DNA of 32,635 bases from Magnetococcales bacterium (lineage in GTDB: Bacteria; Pseudomonadota; Magnetococcia; Magnetococcales; JADFWU01): positions 1 through 32,635 of the forward strand of contig JADFWU010000037.1 in NCBI GenBank assembly GCA_015234045.1, given 5' to 3'. Numbering within the stretch: position 1 is the stretch's first letter; every line of letters starts with the position of its first letter. Position numbers and translations under genes: made by a program. This document shows, in pieces, positions 1 through 8,114 of the stretch. The notes below the pieces were generated by a model that saw nothing but the letters and a program-made list of their open reading frames with translations, did no database searches and was not told where the DNA came from.

Positions 1-5
1 ATTAA

Positions 6-75
6 TTTGGGCGCTGCCCAAACCCGCTGGGGACCTTCGGTCCCCAGGCCCCTGTAGAAGTCGGCCCTTCGGGCC
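6..75. repeat. Three consecutive short hairpins at the left edge
   Basis: Three inverted repeats follow one another. Arms 6-12/16-22 (TTTGGGC/GCCCAAA), arms 27-35/39-47 (CTGGGGACC/GGTCCCCAG) and arms 63-67/71-75 (GGCCC/GGGCC) have loops of only three bases. The block lies just past the 3' end of the minus-strand Moco operon, so it could act as a terminator or be a dispersed hairpin-rich repeat. There is no T-run directly after the stems on the minus strand, so ordinary intrinsic termination is not clearly supported. The repeat may continue beyond the window. Confidence 0.5.
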
Positions 76-136
76 TCTGACGCAGTCAACTGCATAACTC
101 CTAAATTTATTTTTTCCGCGCCCCTCAATGATGGCA

Positions 137-769
137 TCAGCAAACGATCCCTTTATCCAAATAGTGTTTAGCCGCTTGCAAACAGTCGGGACTATTGATA
201 TTGAAAAAAGGGTCCATCTCCTTATCAGATTTCTGGAAACGCACTACGCTGTGGTCATGATCCCGCAACCACCATTTTATTGCGCGCTGATCGTCATCAA
301 GCGCCTGCTGAATAAGAGGCAACACAGCCCGTGGCCAAAGCCCAACCACCGGATGAACCCGTTCACCACTTTGCGCCACTGAAACTTGAGTTTCAGTCAA
401 TAATCCAGAGGCCAATCTATTCACTAAATCTTTTGGGAAAAAAGGTGTGTCCGTAGCGACAGTGACATACCACGGTGCCTTGTGAACCAACATCACCGAT
501 TCCAGTCCTGCCAGTGGTCCCATATGTCCCGAACGATGATCAGCGACAACAGACACCTCCAGCATACTGAAGTTATCTGGATCACTATTTGCACTGATCA
601 CGACACGTTCTACTTGCGGCTTCAGACGCTCATACACATGAACAATGAGCGGCTTACCAGCCAATGTGATCAAGCTCTTTTCCTGTCCACTCATGCGCCG
701 TGACAAACCACCGGCCAGCAAAACACCCACAGTTTGACTGATATCAATCAACGGGCCTGGACCACTCAT
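137..769 (-). CDS. mobA: Molybdenum cofactor guanylyltransferase MobA
   Basis: MobA transfers GMP from GTP to molybdopterin, giving the MGD form used by DMSO-reductase-family enzymes in the cytoplasm. The 210-residue length is normal for the family. Near the N-terminus is the nucleotidyltransferase signature LAGGLSRRMSGQEKSL, followed by a GKPLI segment. The metal-binding Asp lies in ATDTPFFP around residue 106, and a GPLAGLES segment precedes it. A serine replaces the glycine that usually follows RM in the signature. It is the last gene of the minus-strand Moco operon, 8 bases after moaC. A GAGGA ribosome-binding site sits just before the ATG at 769. MsrP-type enzymes use the cofactor without GMP, so MobA must serve some other molybdoenzyme outside this window. 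Confidence 0.9.
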   Translation of the reverse strand: MSGPGPLIDISQTVGVLLAGGLSRRMSGQEKSLITLAGKPLIVHVYERLKPQVERVVISANSDPDNFSMLEVSVVADHRSGHMGPLAGLESVMLVHKAPWYVTVATDTPFFPKDLVNRLASGLLTETQVSVAQSGERVHPVVGLWPRAVLPLIQQALDDDQRAIKWWLRDHDHSVVRFQKSDKEMDPFFNINSPDCLQAAKHYLDKGIVC

Positions 770-777
770 GAGTTCCT

Positions 778-1263
778 CTATTTGTGCACAAAGTGTCCAC
801 TGCGTCCACCGGATTTTTCCAACAAGCGAATAGCGCCAATCTCCATTTCCCGATCAATGGCTTTGCACATATCATAAATCGTCAGAGCAGCCACCGAGAC
901 AGCGGTCAAGGCCTCCATTTCCACACCAGTCGGACCGGTTGTTTTAACCGTCGCCAAAATGCGTACCTGATGGTGTTCAATATCGGTTTCAAAAGAGAGT
1001 TTAGCCCCGGAAAGAGTCAACTGGTGACACAGCGGAATCAGCATATCCACCCGTTTTGAAGCCATAATGCCTGCCAAACGGGCTACCTCCAGCACATCAC
1101 CCTTGCTCATGGAACGATCGACAATGCGGGTCAAGGTTTCCGGCTGCATGGTGACATACCCTTCAGCCACGGCAACACGAGCGGTATCGGGTTTGTCGGA
1201 CACATCCACCATTCGGCTTGCACCTTGGGCATCAAAATGGGTCAACGGTGGACGCGCATTCAA
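778..1263 (-). CDS. moaC: Cyclic pyranopterin monophosphate synthase MoaC
   Basis: MoaC works with MoaA to turn GTP into cyclic pyranopterin monophosphate, the first step of Moco synthesis. The 161-residue protein has every family landmark: MVDVS near the start, [17 protein letters not shown] in the middle (catalytic Lys), [21 protein letters not shown], and a C-terminal KSGGRSG loop with the second catalytic Lys. Translation probably starts at the TTG at 1263. This start is preceded at six bases by a near-perfect AAAGGAGG site, and the TTG overlaps the stop of the upstream moaE-mogA gene as TTGA, which suggests translational coupling. I see no other reasonable start in this frame. Confidence 0.95.
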   Translation of the reverse strand: MNARPPLTHFDAQGASRMVDVSDKPDTARVAVAEGYVTMQPETLTRIVDRSMSKGDVLEVARLAGIMASKRVDMLIPLCHQLTLSGAKLSFETDIEHHQVRILATVKTTGPTGVEMEALTAVSVAALTIYDMCKAIDREMEIGAIRLLEKSGGRSGHFVHK

Positions 1264-2330
1264 TGTCCGCCTCCTTTTACCATACGCACGATATGCGGGA
1301 CAAGATCAGCAACTGCCGCCAAACTAAAAGTCGAACCGCGCCGAGAACCGGGCAGATTGACCACCAACGTCTCACCACGTACCGCAGCGACACCACGGGT
1401 TAACACTGCGCTACGTACCTGTTTTAAACCTTGACGTCGAATCTCTTCCGCTACGCCGGGAAGTACCTTGTCACACACAGCCTTTGTTGCCTCCGGCGTT
1501 ATGTCACGAGGACCAGGACCAGTTCCACCAGTGGTGAGAATCAGATTCAGATGGTCTGAATCTGCCCAATTGACCAAGCACTGTTCAATCTGGCCTTGAT
1601 CGTCTGGCAGAATCTCCCGATTGACCAGATCACCACCAAAACCGGCGATCATTTTGGCCAAGGCATCACCACTTGTGTCTTGGCTCAAGCTCCGACTGTC
1701 CGACAAGGTAAGCAGACCGACACGCAGGCCGTTCCAGTCTACTGTCTTATGGTTATGAATATGCCCATGATCTTTATGGTGACCATGGTGGCGGTGTCCA
1801 AGATGTTTACCATGATCCTGAGGGTGGTGGCTTTTCGGCTCTACAGGATGGGTATGAGCCAATCCTTTCAGATCATCCCAATGACATGCAGCGGCTTCAC
1901 AACCGGGACAAATATCCACCCAACGCTCGGTGCCATCAACCAGAAACTCTTTTTTCCAAAAAGTGGCTCGAATTTTCAGGTGGTCAATCACATAACGACA
2001 CGCTTCGAACGCTTCAGCACGGTGGGAAGAAGCGGTGATAACCAGCACGATATTTTCACCCACCTCCAGTCGTCCGATCCGATGGACCACATGAACCACA
2101 TCAACAGGGAAACGTCTCAAGGCATCCGCCTCAACCTGAGCCAATTCCCGTTCAGTCATACCGGGATAGTGTTCCAGTTCAATAGCCGCAACGGTATCAC
2201 CACCATCACCCGGTGTGCTTTCGCGCACGGTGCCAACAAAGAGGGCAATACCGCCCAAAGCAGCCCCCCCTTGAGTTGCCTGCTTCAACTCGTCCTCAAC
2301 GGAGAAATTCTCCCTCTGAACACGGATCAT
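1260..2330 (-). CDS. moaE: MoaE-MogA fusion with Cys/His-rich linker
   Basis: One 356-residue reading frame joins two Moco enzymes. Residues 1-138 are the large subunit of molybdopterin synthase (MoaE). They include the ALFVGTVR segment, [16 protein letters not shown], and the active-site lysine stretch [11 protein letters not shown] at 118-128, where the usual Pro before WKKE is changed. Residues 141-149 carry three cysteines (CPGC then C149). Residues 159-194 hold 15 histidines in a low-complexity linker. Residues 200-356 are a MogA/MoaB-type molybdopterin adenylyltransferase with [15 protein letters not shown] at 266-280. The two activities act at successive stages: sulfur insertion into the pterin, then its adenylylation before Mo insertion. 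The linker resembles metal-binding tails of nickel or zinc chaperones; a role in metal handling is inference. The ATG at 2330 follows a GAGGG site; the gene lies 33 bases after moaD and overlaps moaC by four bases. Confidence 0.92.
   Translation of the reverse strand: MIRVQRENFSVEDELKQATQGGAALGGIALFVGTVRESTPGDGGDTVAAIELEHYPGMTERELAQVEADALRRFPVDVVHVVHRIGRLEVGENIVLVITASSHRAEAFEACRYVIDHLKIRATFWKKEFLVDGTERWVDICPGCEAAACHWDDLKGLAHTHPVEPKSHHPQDHGKHLGHRHHGHHKDHGHIHNHKTVDWNGLRVGLLTLSDSRSLSQDTSGDALAKMIAGFGGDLVNREILPDDQGQIEQCLVNWADSDHLNLILTTGGTGPGPRDITPEATKAVCDKVLPGVAEEIRRQGLKQVRSAVLTRGVAAVRGETLVVNLPGSRRGSTFSLAAVADLVPHIVRMVKGGGH
1270..1277 (-). promoter_or_regulatory. Ribosome-binding site deciding the moaC TTG start
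   Basis: On the minus strand this reads AAAGGAGG, six bases before the TTG at 1263. It lies inside the last codons of moaE-mogA, so moaC translation is probably coupled to the fusion gene. Confidence 0.75.
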
Positions 2331-2363
2331 ATGGATGTTTCCCTCAACATGATGCTATTGATT

Positions 2364-2615
2364 CTATCCACCACTCACTGGCGGGAAAATGGCAATTTCA
2401 TCCTGATCCTTCACAGGCGTTTCAGGGTCAGCGTGAACCTGATTGACCGCAACTTGCAAATGACTTCCCTTAAGGGCTTCTTCATACGGTGCGCCCTTAT
2501 CGCGCAGATAGTTTAACAGCGTTTCAACGGTATTAACCCCTTCTACAAGCTCAATTTGTTCCGCACCCTGACCAATACGTTCTCTAACCCAAGCAAAATA
2601 GAGCACATCAATCAT
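2364..2615 (-). CDS. moaD: Molybdopterin synthase sulfur carrier subunit MoaD
   Basis: MoaD is the small ubiquitin-like subunit of molybdopterin synthase. Its C-terminal glycine is adenylated and thiocarboxylated, and it donates sulfur to cyclic pyranopterin in complex with MoaE. The 83-residue product starts MIDVLYFAWVRERIG and ends in FPPVSGG, with the essential terminal Gly-Gly exposed. DEIAIFPPVSGG is the typical last strand and tail. I chose the ATG at 2615 because the family begins at this hydrophobic strand; a TTG nine codons upstream is open but unlikely. It sits 33 bases before its partner moaE and follows moaA in the minus-strand operon. Confidence 0.92.
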   Translation of the reverse strand: MIDVLYFAWVRERIGQGAEQIELVEGVNTVETLLNYLRDKGAPYEEALKGSHLQVAVNQVHADPETPVKDQDEIAIFPPVSGG

Positions 2616-2661
2616 TTTATATTTTCCCATTAAGACAAACAAACCTACTCAACCTGAAAAA

Positions 2662-3702
2662 TCATCCGCCCAAACTGGACATACGATGCATTGGCGCCAT
2701 TTCCTGATAACGATCAAAGTCATGACGAAGCGGTTTTTTGGCGATTGCATCCAAGACACATGCTTGTAATGCCTCATCACTCAAACCAGAACGCAACGGT
2801 GTACGCAAATCCACCTCACCATCTTTGCCCAAACAGAGCACCAACTGTCCAAAAGCCGTTAGCCGTACACGGTTACAGGTATCACAGAAGTGACGTGATA
2901 CAGCGGAGATCAGACCAATATCAATACCCAACCCTTTCATATGGACATAGCGGGCCGGCCCACCCCCTTCTCGCTGATCTCCGGCTGTTTTGCCTTTTTT
3001 AGACAAACTGTTGCAGGTAAAGTCTTTCATGAAATCAACATCACCACCAAACACTTTTTGAATGCGTTCACAGATCGCTTTCATGGGCACATGATGTCCC
3101 ATTATGGCGCGTCCATCTTCACCAATGGGCATGGTCTCGATAAAACGCAGCAACACATTGCGTTCTCTGGCAAAACGGACCATGGCAGGGATCTCATCAT
3201 CATTGATTCCACCCATGACCACCATATTGATCTTTACCGGATTCAATCCTACCGACAGTGCCGCATCAATGCCTCTGAGCACCTGAATCAGATCGCCACC
3301 TTGAGTGATGTCGTTAAACCGGTCGGGATCGAGAGAGTCCAGTGAAATATTCACCCGCCTGATACCGGCCTCTTTCAGCGGCAGAGCTTTTTTCTCCAAC
3401 AGATAAGCATTGGTTGAGAGAGAAACCTCCTCCAGCGCGTCAATCGCCCCTAACCCATTGACCAAATCCATAATACGAGGCCGCAGCAGCGGTTCACCAC
3501 CGGTGAGGCGTACCCGCTCCACACCCAGAGATACAAACGCTTTTACCAAACGCAACGTCTCGGCAATGGTCAAGCGTTCGCTATCATTCAGTCGGGTCGT
3601 TTTGCCATCCGAACGGCAGTAACGACAGCGAAAATTGCACTTATCCGTGACGGATAAACGCAGATAACGAATCTCACGGCCATGAGGATCTATAATAGGC
3701 AT
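2662..3702 (-). CDS. moaA: GTP 3',8-cyclase MoaA (radical SAM)
   Basis: MoaA catalyses the radical SAM rearrangement of GTP that begins molybdenum cofactor synthesis. From the ATG at 3702 the protein is 346 residues. The SAM-binding cluster motif CNFRCRYC lies at residues 22-29, followed by the TGGEPLLR segment. The C-terminal second cluster is formed by HFCDTCNRVRLTAFGQLVLC. The protein ends in SLGG, the conserved Gly-Gly tail required for activity. A TTG two codons earlier is also open. It is the first gene of the Moco operon; the preceding same-strand lipoprotein gene ends only 38 bases upstream, so either the promoter lies inside that gene or the two are co-transcribed. No Moco riboswitch fits in this space. 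Confidence 0.95.
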   Translation of the reverse strand: MPIIDPHGREIRYLRLSVTDKCNFRCRYCRSDGKTTRLNDSERLTIAETLRLVKAFVSLGVERVRLTGGEPLLRPRIMDLVNGLGAIDALEEVSLSTNAYLLEKKALPLKEAGIRRVNISLDSLDPDRFNDITQGGDLIQVLRGIDAALSVGLNPVKINMVVMGGINDDEIPAMVRFARERNVLLRFIETMPIGEDGRAIMGHHVPMKAICERIQKVFGGDVDFMKDFTCNSLSKKGKTAGDQREGGGPARYVHMKGLGIDIGLISAVSRHFCDTCNRVRLTAFGQLVLCLGKDGEVDLRTPLRSGLSDEALQACVLDAIAKKPLRHDFDRYQEMAPMHRMSSLGG

Positions 3703-3740
3703 GGGCAACCCGGGTTGAACAGTTTGGATCGTTATCGGCT

Positions 3741-6700
3741 CTATTCGGAGACACCGCCACGCACAGGCAATACGTTGAGCCCATTGGATTTCGGGCTCAT
3801 CCAGATCGATGAATTAGAGCCAAAACGAACCGTCCAAGCATCGGAAGTAAAAACCGAACCACTGGTAGAGGTCCAAAAGTAATTGCTGTCAAAGTTGACG
3901 AAAGGATGACCGCTTTCAATGAAGTCAGTCTCGCCAAAATTGATCAGACTGTGTAGTTCTCGACGATTGGGAATACGCCAATCTCCAGCGGAAGAGCCAT
4001 CGGTTAGAGAGCATGCGCCTTCAGCCAATGCCTGAGTTTCGGTAAAAGCCGTAGTCCAATCTTTATTGGTAATGCAATTACCATCCTGAAGCCAGATGAG
4101 TCCGGTCACATTGTCTGTGACGGTTCCGTCACCATTGTCATTGAGCCGCACGGTTGGCCATGCGGCTCCGTTTTGGCTGGAAGCGTCGTCACCGGTTAGC
4201 AGGCTGGTGGTCTGGCCAGTTTTATGTAGGCCTACTGTACCGGCTGATCCGCTGTCACGAACAAGCCAGGCACTCAAGGTAACGTTGGTAGCTGTTCCGC
4301 TGCTGCGGTCATAAGCACTCGATGGATAGCCATAATTGGTATCAATGGTCCATGCTTTGCTGTTGTCCTTGGCAAAGTAGGTGGAGGTCCAGAAATAGGA
4401 GTTACCTGGCACCTCAAAGGGATGACCAGCCTCAAGGGTAGGTGTGCCCTGCCCCATATCCATCAGACTTTCCAACTCCACAAAATTAGGCATCCGCCAT
4501 TGTCCTGCTGTGGAACCATCAGTCAAACCGCATGTGCCATCAGCCATGGTGGAAGCGCTGGTAAGGGCATCATTCCAACTGATACTGGTCAAACAGGTTG
4601 AATTCTTCAGCCAAACCAGTCCGGTCTGAGCATCCAGAACCGTACCATCCCCTTGATCCGTAAAACGTGGTGAGCTTGCTGCTACGCCTTTTTGGTACTC
4701 TCCATCATGTCCGCTGCCATCACAGGTAATTTCCGCCCAACTGTCATCAAAACACCGGGTCTGTCCAGTTTTTGCCAACAACGGCTGAACTGACTCGCTG
4801 ATAGTCAAAGTATGCGCGGTATTATCACCCAAAGAGGCATTGGCATCAGGTGCCCCCAAGGTAACGGTAATGGTCTCACCGGCATCGGAAGTGGGATAGT
4901 CTTGCACCACAGCGATACGGATTGTGGCTGAACTGCTTTCCGGGGCAATGGAGAGCGGAGAAGTGGTAACAACCGTATAATCATCGTTGAGAGTCGCATC
5001 ATTGCTGGTAACCGAGAACGGCAGACTCAGAGTGCGACTGCTGAGTCCAGACAACGTAACGGGAATAGCAATTTTTCCTCCTTCATAGCCATTCTGAGAG
5101 GCCGAGGCAACGTTAATCTCCGGCTCCGGGTCGTCATCCTGGATGGTGACAGTAGCAGTGGCAGCGTCCAGAGAGGCATTTGTGGGAGAAGAGAGTGTGA
5201 TGGTGATAGTCTCGTCAGGTTCATCCACCGAATCATCAAGAAGAGAGAGGGTGATGGTACCGCTGGATTCACCACTATTAATAGTGAGGGTGTTGCTGCT
5301 GGCTGTATAATCAGTACCAGCCACGGCAGTGCCATCACTGGTAGCGTAATTCACTGTAATGGTGTTGGCTGCAACAACGTTGAGTGAAACACCGACATCC
5401 ACCGTATTGCCTTCACTTTGAGAAGCGCCAGTGATGGTCAACGTTCTAGGCACCGGGTTTACGGTGACTTCGACATTATCGCTGTGGGTGGCAAAAAGAT
5501 TGTCCGTAACGGTGAGCTGAAAAACCAATGTCTCAGCGCTGGCTACGGTAGGCGCGGTAAAGCTGACTGAACTGGTTGCACCACTATCGGAAAGAGTAAC
5601 ATCGGTTCCACTGGTCTGGGTCCATTGATAGCTGCTGATGGTCCCGTCACTGTCTGTTGAGGCGGCTGCGGAAAGGGTGATGGTACTCGCTTCGTCCACG
5701 CTTTGATCACTGCCTGCATTTGCCACCGGGTCTACGTTGGCAGGTTCAGTTACTGTTACTTGGATAACTGAATCCGCGCTGGCTTTGCCATCACTCGCCG
5801 TAAGAGTGACATTGAGTGAACCAGTGACATCGCTCTGAGCACTGAACTGCAATTGCCAATTGCCAGAACTTGTTTCGGTCAGACTCAGATCAGCATCACG
5901 CACCAAACTCTGGTCAGAGCTTGTCACCGAAAGAGTGGGCATGTCGCCAGCGTCATCATCACTCAGGGTAAAGGACACTGGATCTGTAGCAGAACCACTT
6001 TCCATTATAACGTTGGCAGCACTGCCAATCACCGGAGCACTATTCGCCGTATCAGTAGGAGCATTCTGCTCTTGAAGTATCGCTAAAAGATCATCGCTGT
6101 TCAGACCGCTTCCCTGTTGATAAAGAAGCAACGAACCCGCTAGAAGAGCATCACCAAGGCTACTGTCGATCTTGCCCGCAGTGACGTTGGTCATCACGGT
6201 CTGTCTTTCGGCATCAGCACTGGTTTGCAAACCAGTAATAGTGGTCAGCATGGTGCTGGCATCGTTCCGAGGCAAGGTCCCATCACTACTCATCTGGCTG
6301 TTAAGGTCTTGCAACTGGATACGAATATTTTGCAGATTGGTGAAGGTATCTCCACTCTGCTTGGCCATCTCAATAACGTTGTCTAACGCAACAATGGCCT
6401 GTTCTGTTAGTTCCTTGTTTACCGGTTGATTATCAAGTTTGCTGCTGGCAGTGGCAATATCCAAGGACACATCAGCGTTACTTGTGGTCTCGGAAATCGC
6501 CTGAGCCATATTGGTCCGGGTATCGTCCGCACTCAGACTGGTCCGCGTGGTGCCATCGCCACCGGTGGTGATAGTCAGATTGTCCGTGAGTAGTTCCAAA
6601 GTGAGATCCACCATGTGGGCCTGGATCTGTGCGGCAAAAAGTGCGCCATCCACACCCAACACGCCGGTATTGATAGCGCTGTTGCTATTGGCACCGTTGA

Positions 6701-7376
6701 TTGCGCCATCCGCCATGTCTGTGGCAAGAGCAGAGAGTGCCGCATCGAAGCGGGTGCTATCCACACCGCCGATGACTCGGCGAACCAATTCTGCGGTGGT
6801 CTCCATGGCACGCAGGGAAGAAGCTGCGTTGTCGCCGTCCATGGTGCCGGTGATGGGATCAAAATCGGTATCCTCACTGGTAGCACCAAAGTTAAACTGA
6901 CGCATAATGCTGGTAGAAGCACTTGAGAGATCACTCGCGGATGGCGTATTGCTGCCCGACTGGGCAATGGCCGTTTGTACGATCAGGCTGGTCAGAGTGC
7001 TGATGTTAACCGTATTAACACTGCTGCTTGAGGCCATACTTGTAAAAGTGGTCTCATTGACCCGATTGCTGGTGAGATCCTGACCACCTGCCGCTTCAAA
7101 CGTGAGCGGATAGGTACACTCATTGGGAACAGTAAAACTGTACCGCGCATCATCACCAGTAGTAACCGCCGAACCACAAAGACTGGCATCTGCGTTTTTC
7201 ACAGTAATGGTTGCACCATCAAGAGGGCCGTCACTCACGGTTCCTTTAACGACAGTATCTTGTTTGTGGCTGAAAACACATGCGCTCATCGACAGCGTCA
7301 TTGCTGTTGCCAGGGCCAAAATTTTTGTACGTCTCAGCTGTTTTCCATTACGCAGAATTTTGGTTGATAAAGACAT
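3741..7376 (-). CDS. Large surface lipoprotein with PKD-like, Calx-beta and twin DUF1566-type domains
   Basis: A 1211-residue envelope protein. The N-terminus is positively charged, then hydrophobic, and ends in LSMSAC, a plausible lipobox with lipidated Cys33. Residues about 40-100 look like a carboxypeptidase-regulatory-type beta domain (VKGTVSDGPLDGATITV). Residues about 110-430 are rich in Ser/Thr/Ala and probably helical. Next come an Ig/cadherin-like domain (about 445-550, NSAPVIG to VTVTEP), a PKD/REJ-like domain (about 553-648, VANAGSDQSVDE), two Calx-beta-like domains (about 649-870, with DGTAVAGTDY and DEPDETITITLSSP), and two copies of a DUF1566 (Lcl C-terminal) type domain (about 871-1211). 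Each DUF1566 copy contains GLVWL or GLIWL, a WRMPN or WRIPN motif and YFWTST. Adhesion or matrix binding is inference. The ATG at 7376 follows an AAGGGA site. Downstream it almost abuts moaA, with no functional link visible. Confidence 0.8.
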   Translation of the reverse strand: MSLSTKILRNGKQLRRTKILALATAMTLSMSACVFSHKQDTVVKGTVSDGPLDGATITVKNADASLCGSAVTTGDDARYSFTVPNECTYPLTFEAAGGQDLTSNRVNETTFTSMASSSSVNTVNISTLTSLIVQTAIAQSGSNTPSASDLSSASTSIMRQFNFGATSEDTDFDPITGTMDGDNAASSLRAMETTAELVRRVIGGVDSTRFDAALSALATDMADGAINGANSNSAINTGVLGVDGALFAAQIQAHMVDLTLELLTDNLTITTGGDGTTRTSLSADDTRTNMAQAISETTSNADVSLDIATASSKLDNQPVNKELTEQAIVALDNVIEMAKQSGDTFTNLQNIRIQLQDLNSQMSSDGTLPRNDASTMLTTITGLQTSADAERQTVMTNVTAGKIDSSLGDALLAGSLLLYQQGSGLNSDDLLAILQEQNAPTDTANSAPVIGSAANVIMESGSATDPVSFTLSDDDAGDMPTLSVTSSDQSLVRDADLSLTETSSGNWQLQFSAQSDVTGSLNVTLTASDGKASADSVIQVTVTEPANVDPVANAGSDQSVDEASTITLSAAASTDSDGTISSYQWTQTSGTDVTLSDSGATSSVSFTAPTVASAETLVFQLTVTDNLFATHSDNVEVTVNPVPRTLTITGASQSEGNTVDVGVSLNVVAANTITVNYATSDGTAVAGTDYTASSNTLTINSGESSGTITLSLLDDSVDEPDETITITLSSPTNASLDAATATVTIQDDDPEPEINVASASQNGYEGGKIAIPVTLSGLSSRTLSLPFSVTSNDATLNDDYTVVTTSPLSIAPESSSATIRIAVVQDYPTSDAGETITVTLGAPDANASLGDNTAHTLTISESVQPLLAKTGQTRCFDDSWAEITCDGSGHDGEYQKGVAASSPRFTDQGDGTVLDAQTGLVWLKNSTCLTSISWNDALTSASTMADGTCGLTDGSTAGQWRMPNFVELESLMDMGQGTPTLEAGHPFEVPGNSYFWTSTYFAKDNSKAWTIDTNYGYPSSAYDRSSGTATNVTLSAWLVRDSGSAGTVGLHKTGQTTSLLTGDDASSQNGAAWPTVRLNDNGDGTVTDNVTGLIWLQDGNCITNKDWTTAFTETQALAEGACSLTDGSSAGDWRIPNRRELHSLINFGETDFIESGHPFVNFDSNYFWTSTSGSVFTSDAWTVRFGSNSSIWMSPKSNGLNVLPVRGGVSE

Positions 7377-7529
7377 GGAATTCCCTTGAACTTGTTAATT
7401 ATTGGAATAAATATGCAGCCCACATGCCCAGCAAAGAGTTCAGAGTGTTACATATATTCAACGGTTACTGTTGGAAGTGACGCAGTTGAATGAATTTTGC
7501 ACCCGTCATTCCCGGGATGAAATGGACCC

Positions 7530-7606
7530 ACCTTCCTATAATCAGCTTCGAAATGAGCCATGATGGTAGCAGTTAAATTCCATCAGAAACAGAGGGAGAA
7601 TCCAAA
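7530..7606 (+). mobile_element. Possible left-end leader of the IS110-type remnant
   Basis: About 75 bases directly before the transposase start contain the kind of non-coding leader that intact IS110 elements carry upstream of tnpA. In that family the leader can encode a guide (bridge) RNA. No exact element boundary is visible because IS110 elements lack clear terminal inverted repeats. The assignment is inferred only from position. Confidence 0.35.
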
Positions 7607-7702
7607 ATGAATGTTTCCACCGTTGGCGTAGATATTTCCAAAAATGTTTTTCTGGTACATGGCGTAAACAAGCATGAAAAGGCGGGGTGTGTCGTCAGTT
7701 AG
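7607..7702 (+). pseudogene. Truncated IS110-family transposase, N-terminal stub
   Basis: The 31-codon frame starts MNVSTVGVDISKNVFLVHGV and ends at a TAG at 7700-7702. The VGVDISKNVF motif with its catalytic Asp9 is the start of the DEDD domain of IS110/IS1111 transposases, which normally run to 300-400 residues. A purine-rich AGAGGGAG ribosome-binding site lies about 15 bases upstream. Shifting by one base near 7688 would continue with Cys-Arg-Gln-Leu, which is common at this point in the family, so a frameshift probably came before the loss of the rest. The C-terminal Ser-containing Tnp_20 domain is absent from the window. Confidence 0.75.
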
Positions 7703-7855
7703 AAGTTTGATTGTTTTTTTTAAATGAATGACACTCAAGGGGCGGGCTGACGACCAAAATTCACGCTACATGCGATAAATACAACACGATAAATTAATAC
7801 CAATTTTCAGGTTGGGTATGCGGAATGTCGGTCATATGGCTTAACTGACGACACA
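7688..7855. repeat. 168-bp segment bounded by 14-bp perfect inverted repeats
   Basis: TGTGTCGTCAGTTA at 7688-7701 reappears as its exact reverse complement at 7842-7855. The first copy coincides with the point where the IS110-type stub is disrupted. This could be a small non-autonomous element with TG...CA ends. Alternatively, both copies may be remnants of the same transposase coding stretch in opposite orientation, because both read Cys-Arg-Gln-Leu in one frame. No flanking target duplication is seen. Confidence 0.45.
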
Positions 7856-7940
7856 TCTTAGTTAAAAAACCATCAAGCAAGGAAGATTCACAGCCTGTCA
7901 CAAGATTGATAACGCGAGTAGAACACCCTGAAATATCGTG

Positions 7941-8094
7941 ATTTCGATCCAAAATCAGACAATGAATCATAACCTGAGAGGAAGCCATGGTGATGTTTTT
8001 GCGCCGCTTTTGATATGCGAAGCAGATCATCAGAGCAAAAATATCTCCAGGGCTGGAACGGCTGACTGTTCAAATTTGAGACGGACCCCCTATA
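7941..8094. repeat. Dispersed repeat, copy A (longest)
   Basis: Copy A runs from ATTTCGATCCAAAATC through TTTTTGCGCCGC, CAGAGCAAAAA and GGCTGACTGTTCAAATTT to a C-rich end. Bases 7941-8033 match copy D at the right window edge closely. The second half, from about 7996, matches copies B (11862-11976) and C (27301-27395). It looks like the end of an insertion sequence or a miniature element, but no terminal repeat or transposase could be assigned. Confidence 0.7.
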
Positions 8095-8114
8095 AAACCA
8101 AGAGTCCCTCCTGA

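Noticed and set aside
1596-2516. Long open frame (306 codons) opposite the moaE-mogA and moaD genes
   Set aside because: It is antisense to genes with clear domain matches, its translation has no recognisable motif, and its length follows from codon bias of the real genes.
4805-6967. Several open frames opposite or shifted within the large lipoprotein gene
   Set aside because: They are by-products of the Ser/Thr-rich repeat coding and show no domains.
7794-8073. Minus-strand open frames across the dispersed repeat
   Set aside because: They run through repeat copy A and the inverted 14-mer, have no ribosome-binding site and resemble no protein I know. The matching frame in copy D is open only over the repeat.
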